A DNA stretch of 5,540 nucleotides from Candidatus Methanosuratincola sp. (GCA_029907755.1 JARYLH010000094.1:1-5540); one strand, 5' to 3'. Positions 1-5,430 are shown, numbered from the stretch's first letter. Notes: generated by a model not told the origin, from the sequence alone. Made by a program: numbers and translations.

Positions 1-249
1 CTCCAGTTCCATGGTCAGTCGCCCCACCATCCGCTCGAGCTCGGCAATCCGGCCCTGGCAGGGGTCGCGCCCCCTCCCCGCCTCGAACACCCGTGGAGCG
101 CGCTCCAGGAACTCCTGTCTCCACCTGCAGAGCAAGGATTCCTTGATCCCATGCTCCCGGCACAACTGGGTGGGAGTCTTGACTCCAGTGAGCACCTCCA
201 GCACTATCTGAGCCTTGAACGCTCCCGAGAACTTACGTCGCTGTCTCAT
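1..249 (-). CDS. IS3-family transposase OrfA (N-terminal 83 residues, partial)
   Basis: DNA-binding subunit of an IS3-type transposase, expected to be joined to a downstream OrfB by ribosomal frameshifting (family knowledge; OrfB is not seen). The protein starts MRQRRKFSGAFKAQIVLEVL, the typical OrfA opening. A helix-turn-helix follows at about residues 10-48 (LTGVKTPTQLCREHGI then SLLCRWRQEFLERAP). Near residues 66-83 is a leucine-zipper-like segment, RIAELERMVGRLTMELE, used in this family for OrfA multimerisation. The ATG at 249-247 has AAGGAGGGG a few bases upstream (plus-strand 256-264). The frame is open to position 1 and continues beyond the window, as expected for a family length of about 90-110 residues. 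It is transcribed away from the gene it interrupts. Confidence 0.93.
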   Translation of the reverse strand, partial: MRQRRKFSGAFKAQIVLEVLTGVKTPTQLCREHGIKESLLCRWRQEFLERAPRVFEAGRGRDPCQGRIAELERMVGRLTMELE

Positions 250-300
250 CGTGGTCCCCTCCTTGGACCTTACCCCTCCCTAACAGAGGTGTCCAATCCG

Positions 301-314
301 AGGGGTCCACTACA
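301..314 (-). repeat. Terminal inverted repeat of the IS3-family element
   Basis: Read on the minus strand from 314 inward this is TGTAGTGGACCCCT, followed by CGGATTGGACACC. The TG start and the GGACCCC core match IS3-family ends. The partner repeat lies outside the window, so inner length and mismatches cannot be given. A TTGGAC at 263-268 points outward on the plus strand like a -35 box, but no -10-like hexamer stands at the right distance, so no outward promoter is called. Confidence 0.75.
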
Positions 315-439
315 GCCGAATCCTCGGCCCCTGGGATGGCCCGAAGGTCTTCGATTCTGTCGCTTGGAGGAAGTGGTATCAGCAATGGTATGAGTCTGAT
401 GATGCTTTTGAGAAGGCCTTAGAAGCCCATAATATCCTT
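315..439 (+). pseudogene. Cut-off 5' coding portion of the orphan gene at 440-1957
   Basis: From the IS edge at 315 the frame of the downstream gene is open, and no ATG, GTG or TTG occurs in it before GTG 440. The translation is protein-like and Trp-rich: LGPWDGPKVFDSVAWRKWYQ, then QWYESDDAFEKALEAHNIL, running straight into VRSGFCGMVYAWDRPKGG. The composition (Trp, charged residues, a helix-like DDAFEKALEAH stretch) suggests real protein rather than chance read-through. I infer that these about 41 residues are internal to the original protein and that its true N-terminus lies on the far side of the IS. Confidence 0.7.
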
Positions 440-1957
440 GTGCGCTCCGGCTTTTGTGGCATGGTCTACGCCTGGGACCGGCCAAAGGGGGGTAATGTGC
501 TGCTAGCAGGCTTCAAGGAAATCGATCTGGTCCAGTTGCAGTCCTGGATGAGCATCGCGGTCGTGCTGCCGCCAGCCCTGGACTCTCTGGGAACGCCAAA
601 CTTGCGCCTCTTAGAGGCTTTGCAAATTCTGGAATCCATAGAGCCCACTTTGCTAGCGACTTGGCTGCAAGCCTTGGCAGAGGCTCTCGAGAATGGCCAA
701 TTCGATATGGTCTACGACAGCCTACTGCTGCAAGGCTTAAACAAAGTTGAGCAAGCGTTATTACTGGCTTTGGACACCCAGGATTTCCAAGAGGCCCGAA
801 GCTTCTTGCAAGGGTTTGCACACGGACTTAGGGCTGCGGCTATCGACCTGGCAACACAGCCACCCCTTAGCCGAATGGGCGAGATGGTTGCGCTAGGGAC
901 CGAGATAGCATTCTATTTAGCAGGGTCCATTCCTCCTGCTATGACTCCACAGGCTGCCAATGACTTTGCCGGGGCCTTTGTCACTAACTGGGCAAATGCT
1001 TATAGGGCTATAGAGGAAACATTCGGTACAGATGCTGCCGAAAGTTTCACAGATCAGGTGGAGGCAATAGCTCGCCATATCATAAGGCAGTACAAGGCTG
1101 CTATTATACCTTTCACCTGTGGCCCTGGTTGCCAGCTATTGAAGGGCCTCTCGGGTTTTCAGCAGTGGGCAGGGCTCCCAGGCAGCGATCAAAGCCGCCG
1201 TGTAGAGATTATAGTAGGTAGTATTACCATCCTTTGTAATATTATTCAGCAGGGACTTACAAGGGACTCCTTTGATCAACCATGGCAGCTTGTAGGAATT
1301 ATTGGAGAGGATGGCACACCTTTTGATCCAGAGAAGCATCAGAATGCTTTCATAGTGATGCGAATTCCAAATGCACCCGGTCAAACAACCTGGCAGATGT
1401 GGGGGCTCCCTCTCTCGATCGTGATCGATACTAAAGGGATTACAATTGTCGGTCGTGGCGATCACTGTGAGAACTGTGCGGCTAATGTCAATGAGATCTT
1501 GAATTGGATTGAGCAAGCGTTGGCTATCTTAGATCGGCAAATACCCCGAGATATCCTCGGGAAGCCACTGGATCGTGGAATTGTCACCTATGGCTCCACT
1601 AATATGGATGCTAAGGGTACGGAAGCAGCGCTACAGGCAATAAAGGACAGGTGGGGGATTGATCCGAATGTAGCGATTCTCGTCTGGCGGATGACTCCGA
1701 ACGGACTCGAATGGGAGTGCGTGGGAGGTAATTGCCAATATTTCAAGGACGAAGAGCTCCAGAAGATGGCTTGTAAGGAGGCTACTGGAAATGCCAGTTG
1801 CGATGCTTGTGAAGGATTTGGTTGTCAGGAACAACAGGGTAATGGTGGCAACGCTTCGGGAGGTGATTCATCTTCCCCAGCAAGCGGGGCTGCACCACCA
1901 CTTGTCGATGATCCCAGTGAGTGCCCTCCTGGGATGACCTGTATGCTATCTCTATAA
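440..1957 (+). CDS. Orphan Cys-containing protein, N-terminally truncated by the IS
   Basis: I do not recognise this 505-residue protein. The first readable start is GTG 440, but it has no Shine-Dalgarno and the frame is open back to the IS edge at 315, so the product is probably not made in native form. Residues 55-220 look mainly helical (for example LLATWLQALAEALENGQ). Residues 255-345 and 375-445 alternate strand-like and helix-like stretches. Cysteines come in close pairs: 227/231 (CGPGC), 343/346 (CENC), 427/432 (CVGGNC), 454/457/462 (CDACEGFGC) and 495/501. CDACEGFG fits the CxxCxGxG pattern of DnaJ zinc fingers, but only once. Residues 463-490 are a Gly/Asn/Ser/Ala/Pro-rich linker. 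No membrane segment or signal peptide is visible, though the true N-terminus is missing. A beta-helix gene follows after about 87 bp. Function unknown. Confidence 0.8.
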   Translation: MRSGFCGMVYAWDRPKGGNVLLAGFKEIDLVQLQSWMSIAVVLPPALDSLGTPNLRLLEALQILESIEPTLLATWLQALAEALENGQFDMVYDSLLLQGLNKVEQALLLALDTQDFQEARSFLQGFAHGLRAAAIDLATQPPLSRMGEMVALGTEIAFYLAGSIPPAMTPQAANDFAGAFVTNWANAYRAIEETFGTDAAESFTDQVEAIARHIIRQYKAAIIPFTCGPGCQLLKGLSGFQQWAGLPGSDQSRRVEIIVGSITILCNIIQQGLTRDSFDQPWQLVGIIGEDGTPFDPEKHQNAFIVMRIPNAPGQTTWQMWGLPLSIVIDTKGITIVGRGDHCENCAANVNEILNWIEQALAILDRQIPRDILGKPLDRGIVTYGSTNMDAKGTEAALQAIKDRWGIDPNVAILVWRMTPNGLEWECVGGNCQYFKDEELQKMACKEATGNASCDACEGFGCQEQQGNGGNASGGDSSSPASGAAPPLVDDPSECPPGMTCMLSL

Positions 1958-2030
1958 TCTTACGGTAGTGGAGATAGATGAAATAAGGTCTTGGTAATAG
2001 ATTGCAAGAGGTTCATAGCTCCTTTAGTGG

Positions 2031-2038
2031 AAGGAGGG
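2031..2038 (+). promoter_or_regulatory. Shine-Dalgarno that sets the start at 2045
   Basis: AAGGAGGG stands 6 bases before ATG 2045. It favours that ATG over the TTG at 1991, which would add 18 residues (including C, K, R and G/P) in front of an otherwise clean signal peptide and has no such site. Confidence 0.85.
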
Positions 2039-2044
2039 AGTCCC

Positions 2045-2980
2045 ATGAGAAGATTGGGAATAGGGATAGTATTGTTGGTGTTATTCATGTCAGGAGTAGT
2101 CGGAGGAGGGACGCTATCCCTGTTTCAGACTGCCGCAGTAATGGAAAGGGGAGTGGGTCAACCTCAGACACCACTTCAGCCATGGCTGCCAATCGAGCCT
2201 GCAGTAGAGCTCACAGTTTGCCCCGAAGGGCCCCCGATCTGCCAGTTCCAAAAGATTCAGGACGCTATCGATGCAGCCCCCGATACCCCTCCTCTTCTCC
2301 CCTTCTTGGAGACCCCTTTCAAAATCCCCCTTATCCACATCTTACCCGGCATCTACGTAGAGAACCTGGTCATTCTTAAGAGCGTCTGGTTACAAGGTGT
2401 TGGACAGGAACTGGTTACTCTCCGCAGTATTGCTGTTAATACCGGTATTCAGACAGGAGAGTTAAGTACAGAGGAAGTTCTGCGACCAACTGTCTTCATC
2501 GCTAGCTCGAATTATCTCGTGGTAGGCCTTGAAGGACTGGCTATCGAGGGAGGGCTTCAGATAGTAGGTTTGGTAAGAGGCTTCATCCGCAACAACAGCT
2601 TTAAGATAGGCGGGATCCTTCTTACTGGTACTTTAGCTGACTTACTTATCGCTGACAACTCTATTACAACCACCTTTGTTGGCATCCGCCTCCTCAAAGT
2701 CGGCCGAATTCCCGGGGTTGGTGAGGCCATGAGCGTAGCTATCGTAAATAACAGTCTCTACAACAACCAACCGCCATTAGGACGGGGGAATGCGATTGAG
2801 GTTTGGGAGTCTGAAGATGTATTCATTGGACTTAACCAAATTTTTAGAAATAATAGGGGTGTTTACATTTTAAATACCGAAAATATTACTATACAGGGGA
2901 ATGTTTTTAAGCACAATAATACTGGAATCCATGCATACTTCAGCCGAAGGGTGTCAATCCCAGATAACCTATTGGAGTAG
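2045..2980 (+). CDS. Secreted beta-helix (NosD/pectate-lyase-like) protein, prematurely stopped
   Basis: Readable product of 311 residues, truncated relative to its ancestor. Residues 1-22 form a signal peptide: MRRLG, then a hydrophobic core IGIVLLVLFMSGVVGG. The segment LTVCPEGPPIC..IQDAIDAAP near residues 55-75 is the usual entry cap of CASH/NosD-type right-handed beta-helices. IHILPGIYVENLVILKSVWLQGVG is the first turn, followed by Asn-rich rungs (GFIRNNSFKIGGILLTG, LLIADNSITTTFVGIRLL, VFIGLNQIFRNNRGVYIL, ITIQGNVFKHNNTGIHAYF). Such folds usually act as extracellular carbohydrate-active or surface proteins; no catalytic residues can be assigned. The stop TAG 2978-2980 falls in the middle of the repeat array, and the same frame continues as beta-helix beyond it. 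Confidence 0.85.
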   Translation: MRRLGIGIVLLVLFMSGVVGGGTLSLFQTAAVMERGVGQPQTPLQPWLPIEPAVELTVCPEGPPICQFQKIQDAIDAAPDTPPLLPFLETPFKIPLIHILPGIYVENLVILKSVWLQGVGQELVTLRSIAVNTGIQTGELSTEEVLRPTVFIASSNYLVVGLEGLAIEGGLQIVGLVRGFIRNNSFKIGGILLTGTLADLLIADNSITTTFVGIRLLKVGRIPGVGEAMSVAIVNNSLYNNQPPLGRGNAIEVWESEDVFIGLNQIFRNNRGVYILNTENITIQGNVFKHNNTGIHAYFSRRVSIPDNLLE

Positions 2981-3280
2981 AATATTAATGCTGTGGAGCT
3001 GTCAGACAGCGATTGCCTCATTGAAGAGAGCAATATTATAAACAATGAAAGGGATGGTCTCATTATCTGGAGTGGTGAGGTGCAAATTATCGGGAATGTC
3101 GTCACCCATAACAAAGATACTGGTCTAAGGGTATATAATATCAAGGATGTAATATCATGTCAAGAAATTATATTGCAGACAATGGTGTTAATTACGCAGA
3201 TATATTGGGTCAACCCAGTGAGGAGTTGCAGCAGATATGCGAAAGAGGTGGGTAGGGTCTTGAAGGCAACACTGAGGGGA

Positions 3281-3327
3281 ACCTCTGCCCGGAAGATTAC
3301 CCCTGGCCTGCGGGGTTTGTGAAGGGG
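3281..3327 (+). repeat. 3'-end repeat, copy 1 (encodes the LCPEDYPWPAGFVKG tail)
   Basis: This 47-base stretch matches 5282-5328 at 41 positions without gaps. The best part, 3295-3327, matches at 31 of 33. It encodes the C-terminal tail of the decayed beta-helix gene. It links the two beta-helix genes as duplicates, or as hosts of a strongly conserved terminal motif. Confidence 0.9.
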
Positions 3328-3336
3328 TCAGGATAG

Positions 3337-3507
3337 AGCAAATGGTGCACAAGTGCTGGGTCCGGTCTTGCATCGCAACATTTCCCCGGGGCTCCGCCGC
3401 TTGCTAGAAGTCGGATTGCAAGATGCGACCCCAAACGGTCTTTCGATTTATCTGACGATATTGCAAGACTCTTAGGGAGGCTGGCCATCAATGCCAGCAT
3501 CTCAGGC
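3337..3507 (+). pseudogene. Coding-like upstream part of the 3508-4137 gene, in two frames
   Basis: The frame used by the downstream gene is open from 3337 without an ATG, GTG or TTG until TTG 3508. Its stretch from about 3439 (SFDLSDDIARLLGRLAINAS) reads as protein. Before that, the better protein-like reading lies in the next frame, open from 3323: VLGPVLHRNISPGLRRLLEV then GLQDATPN, ending at TAG 3473-3475. Going from that frame to the downstream one needs a -1 step, and the sequence C CCA AAC sits at 3430-3436, where the two readings cross. Either a 1-nt deletion or a programmed frameshift would explain it. GTG 3353 is a possible start but has no Shine-Dalgarno. Confidence 0.55.
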
Positions 3508-4137
3508 TTGTACAGGACAGCGAGAGAGATCGAAGATGCTACGGAGAATATAGCCAGAATCCAGAGAACCATCCAGCTCTCCCTCCAACTGCTAGATCAG
3601 GAGGGGCGGGGCTGGACGTTGCAGAAATTGGCAGATAGTTATGAGATCGATATAATAGCAACGAACGGTGAGGAAGACACTACCGTCTACATTCTGGTCG
3701 AACCATACTTGGAGAACGATCCTTATGATCTGCAAAGGGTTGTTGATCGTGTTAAGTCAGCTATTCGCGCGATAGGCAATGTCTATCATACTGATCCGCC
3801 CATGTGCCAGGGGCAGCCGGTCATAGTCCTGGTGATCGATGGTGCTGCCGAAGGAGCCGTGGAAAGCCTGTGTCAGTCGCTGGCGAGTATACCTACATAT
3901 CCTCTTGTGGTAATTGTTGACGGCAAGGTTCTAGCGGTATATGGGAATGGGATCGACCTAGAGGAGGCGCAGAAGTTGTGCGAATCCATGGGGCTTTGCA
4001 AGCCCCATGGCTCTGGCGGTGGAGGTGCGGAGCCTCCTCCTTCGAATCAAGAAGAATCTGATATCTCTACAACCATAGTTACTGCGCCACCACTCAGCCT
4101 TATGGATGGCCAGGTCCGCATGCAGTCTGTCCCCTAA
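3508..4137 (+). CDS. Orphan alpha/beta protein with Gly/Pro-rich tail, probably 5'-damaged
   Basis: I do not recognise this 209-residue product. TTG 3508 is the only start in frame and lacks a Shine-Dalgarno (AGGGAGG at 3474-3480 is 27 bases away), and coding character continues upstream, so the true protein was probably longer. Residues 3-35 look helical. Strand and helix stretches then alternate: DTTVYILVEP, DLQRVVDRVKSAIRAIG, QPVIVLVIDG, GAVESLCQSLAS, YPLVVIVDGKVLAVYG, DLEEAQKLCESMG. The pattern is faintly thioredoxin-like, but no CxxC active site is present. A Gly/Pro/Ser linker (about 170-185) and a tail with APPL follow. The order strand-helix-strand and the EExQKxxC stretch resemble residues 410-445 of the orphan at 440-1957 (DEELQKMAC), suggesting distant paralogy. 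It precedes the intact beta-helix gene by about 51 bp, mirroring the first gene pair. Confidence 0.7.
   Translation: MYRTAREIEDATENIARIQRTIQLSLQLLDQEGRGWTLQKLADSYEIDIIATNGEEDTTVYILVEPYLENDPYDLQRVVDRVKSAIRAIGNVYHTDPPMCQGQPVIVLVIDGAAEGAVESLCQSLASIPTYPLVVIVDGKVLAVYGNGIDLEEAQKLCESMGLCKPHGSGGGGAEPPPSNQEESDISTTIVTAPPLSLMDGQVRMQSVP
3986..4010 (+). repeat. Perfect 11-bp inverted repeat inside the orphan gene
   Basis: CCATGGGGCTT at 3986-3996 and AAGCCCCATGG at 4000-4010 are exact reverse complements separated by TGC, giving a strong stem with a 3-base loop. It encodes MGLCKPHG exactly where the folded domain passes into the Gly-rich linker. No T-tract follows, so it is not an ordinary intrinsic terminator. 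Confidence 0.85.
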
Positions 4138-4174
4138 GGCAGGCCGATTGTTGCAAGGGTGAATGGTGGGGACG

Positions 4175-4183
4175 AAAGGAGGG
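4175..4183 (+). promoter_or_regulatory. Shine-Dalgarno that sets the start at 4189
   Basis: AAAGGAGGG lies 5 bases before ATG 4189. It decides for this ATG over GTG 4159, whose extra ten residues (MNGGDERRER) are encoded across the ribosome binding site itself. Confidence 0.87.
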
Positions 4184-4188
4184 AGAGA

Positions 4189-5334
4189 ATGAGCATAGTT
4201 GAAGGGAAGACAGGGATTCTTCTGCTAGGGATAGTTACGATCGGTATGCTGGCTATTCTGGTAGTTGGTGGCTCGCCGGAGCCGCCCACTACCGTGGCCG
4301 ACTTTACTGTCTGCCCCAGCGGCTGCCCCTACTCCTCGATCCAGGAGGCGATCGACGCCGCACCGGCGTGGACGCATATCTTGGTCAAAGAGGGCACATA
4401 TACGCCCGCTGATGGGGAAAGCATTACCATCAGTAAGGACCTCATCCTGGAGGGTGAAGACCCCGAGAAGGTGATCATCAGGGGCGGTGCTCATCTCCGT
4501 TGGGGATCGCCAGGGTACCGATACTCCCTTCCTATAATGGTAATTGAAGACGCTCATGTAGTGATCACAGGGTTCACCATTAGTGGCAATTGGACACCCC
4601 AAACCCTGTCCGTCGGGGATGAGGTCGGCATCGCCATTCGTGGGAGATCGGATGCGAGCATCTTTAACAACCATCTGCACAACATCAATGGGACAGGTAT
4701 TGTTGCAGTAGATACTACACAAGTCGCAATATTTGACAACACGATCAGGAATACTTACGGGATATCAATAGCGGGTAGAGCACAGGCTTCTATTTATGAT
4801 GATAATGTAATTACTGGCGGCCGGTATAACCCCGGAATCTTTGTTCGCCAAGAATCTCAGGCGCGCATTTGGGGAAATTTCGTTCATGATAACGGCGCAA
4901 TAGGAATTCAGGTAGGGCAGGAATTTTATGCAGGTACAGGATGGGTGACCTTTAGGGCCATGGCTCAGGCAAGTATCTACGACAATGAGATTTCCAGTAA
5001 CATGCTTGAGGGCATAGTTATTGCCGGAAATGGGATGGCTGACATCCTCAATAATAGGATCCATCATAATGGCTGGGCCGGGGTCGCTGTTGCCGTAACA
5101 AACCCAGCTGCAGACTGTAATTCGATCCAACCCCCTTATGGATTTGACCCGGAGTATCCCTTCAAAGGAGTGCTGACCGGCTGGGCCAATGAGGTTCATG
5201 ATAACAGCCAGGGTTATGAGTGCAGGTATCCAGGAGCTGAAGGATCAGCCCTCTGCCCTCCCCCTCCTGCCCACGGGCTCGACCTCTGCCCTCCTGACTA
5301 CCCCTGGCCTCCGGGGTTTGTGAAGGGGCCTTGA
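4189..5334 (+). CDS. Secreted right-handed beta-helix (NosD/CASH-like) protein, intact
   Basis: A 381-residue exported protein. Residues 8-28 (TGILLLGIVTIGMLAILVVGG) form a signal peptide or N-terminal anchor. Residues 39-60 (FTVCPSGCPYSSIQEAIDAA) are the entry cap of the NosD/pectate-lyase superfamily, and HILVKEGTYTP..ITISKDLILEG (63-89) is the first turn. Rungs follow near 155-305, each of the form A-S/D/R-I-hydrophobic-N/D-N..GI.I (ASIFNNHLHNINGTGI, VAIFDNTIRNTYGISI, ASIYDDNVITG, ARIWGNFVHDNGAIGI, ASIYDNEISSNMLEGI, ADILNNRIHHNGWAGV). The end is Cys/Pro-rich with LCPP twice and closes with DLCPPDYPWPPGFVKGP. The family includes polysaccharide lyases, periplasmic NosD and surface adhesins; I see no assignable active site. 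It is the intact paralogue of the broken gene at 2045-3336 and follows the orphan gene by 51 bp, so the two may be co-transcribed. Confidence 0.92.
   Translation: MSIVEGKTGILLLGIVTIGMLAILVVGGSPEPPTTVADFTVCPSGCPYSSIQEAIDAAPAWTHILVKEGTYTPADGESITISKDLILEGEDPEKVIIRGGAHLRWGSPGYRYSLPIMVIEDAHVVITGFTISGNWTPQTLSVGDEVGIAIRGRSDASIFNNHLHNINGTGIVAVDTTQVAIFDNTIRNTYGISIAGRAQASIYDDNVITGGRYNPGIFVRQESQARIWGNFVHDNGAIGIQVGQEFYAGTGWVTFRAMAQASIYDNEISSNMLEGIVIAGNGMADILNNRIHHNGWAGVAVAVTNPAADCNSIQPPYGFDPEYPFKGVLTGWANEVHDNSQGYECRYPGAEGSALCPPPPAHGLDLCPPDYPWPPGFVKGP
5282..5328 (+). repeat. 3'-end repeat, copy 2 (encodes the LCPPDYPWPPGFVKG tail)
   Basis: Matches 3281-3327 at 41 of 47 bases, ungapped. A shorter direct repeat, CTCTGCCCTCC, occurs at 5251-5261 and again at 5284-5294, so the LCPP peptide is doubled within this tail. 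Confidence 0.9.
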
Positions 5335-5378
5335 GCCTATTTCTTCTGGCACTTCATTGGCTCATGACAGAGGATAGA

Positions 5379-5407
5379 GGGGCCGAGGGCTTAAAATTAC
5401 CGGCCCC
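5379..5407 (+). other. 7-bp GC hairpin upstream of the last gene
   Basis: GGGGCCG at 5379-5385 pairs perfectly with CGGCCCC at 5401-5407 around a 15-base loop. No T-run follows, so it does not look like an intrinsic terminator. Part of the loop, GGCTT (5388-5392), is complementary to AAGCC (5409-5413) just before the ribosome binding site, so an H-type pseudoknot is possible on paper. It may be a leader structure of the gene at 5431 or chance. Confidence 0.45.
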
Positions 5408-5413
5408 AAAGCC

Positions 5414-5423
5414 TAAGGAGGTG
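5414..5423 (+). promoter_or_regulatory. Near-perfect Shine-Dalgarno for the gene at 5431
   Basis: TAAGGAGGTG complements the 16S rRNA 3' end almost fully and stands 7 bases before ATG 5431. This predicts strong translation initiation unless the adjoining hairpin masks it. Confidence 0.9.
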
Positions 5424-5430
5424 GCGAGAG

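Larger units (their letters stand above)
1..314 (-). mobile_element. IS3-family insertion sequence, OrfA-proximal end (partial)
   Basis: This is one end of an IS3-family element; the rest lies left of the window. Two things are seen. A minus-strand reading frame carries the hallmarks of IS3 OrfA. About 65 bases upstream of its ATG the minus strand begins TGTAGTGGACCCCT, followed by TTGGACAC, the TG-starting terminal-repeat style common in this family. The outer edge is therefore placed at 314. Coding-looking sequence of another gene starts directly at 315 with no start codon, which independently supports a junction there. IS3 elements usually duplicate 3-4 bp of target, so GCC or GCCG at 315-318 would be the candidate duplication; the other copy is outside the window. 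OrfB, the DDE catalytic part, is not visible. Confidence 0.87.
2045..3336 (+). pseudogene. Full extent of the decayed beta-helix gene (two TAGs and one frameshift)
   Basis: Sequence after the TAG at 2978-2980 is still beta-helix in the same frame (AVELSDSDCLIEESNIINN, GLIIWSGEVQIIGNVVTHN, TGLRVYNIKDV). Near 3149-3152 the reading must move back one base (apparent 1-nt deletion) to SRNYIADNGVNYADILGQPS. A second TAG at 3253-3255 follows. The tail NLCPEDYPWPAGFVKGSG then ends at TAG 3334-3336 and matches the C-terminus of the intact paralogue (DLCPPDYPWPPGFVKGP). With one base restored the ancestor would be about 430 residues, against 381 for the paralogue. Three independent lesions within about 280 bp argue for loss of function. 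An ORF starting at 2993 is only this broken remainder read partly in the wrong frame. Confidence 0.85.

Noticed and set aside
11..393. Plus-strand ORFs of 66 and 80 codons over the IS end
   Set aside because: They lie antisense to the clear IS3 OrfA frame and its terminal repeat and have low-complexity, non-protein-like translations.
1136..1516. Minus-strand ORF of 126 codons, and other antisense ORFs over 466-821 and 4765-5199
   Set aside because: All shadow frames of longer plus-strand coding sequences with no independent support.
1991..2044. Upstream TTG start for the first beta-helix gene
   Set aside because: No ribosome binding site, and it would place charged residues and a Cys before a clean signal peptide that starts at ATG 2045 after AAGGAGGG.
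2993..3322. Separate 109-residue gene
   Set aside because: It is in the same frame as the beta-helix gene, continues its rungs, and turns to out-of-frame sequence after the shift near 3150; it is part of the pseudogene.
3508..4137. Thioredoxin-fold identity for the second orphan
   Set aside because: The alternation of strands and helices is suggestive, but there is no CxxC active site or cis-Pro signature, so no family is assigned.
4159..4188. GTG start ten codons upstream of the intact beta-helix gene
   Set aside because: The extra codons are the ribosome binding site of ATG 4189, and the signal peptide fits the later start.
4225..4722. Minus-strand ORF of 165 codons
   Set aside because: It is the mirror of the well-supported beta-helix coding frame, with no ribosome binding site and no recognisable protein character.
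5379..5407. Intrinsic terminator after the intact beta-helix gene
   Set aside because: The stem is strong, but no T-run follows on either strand.
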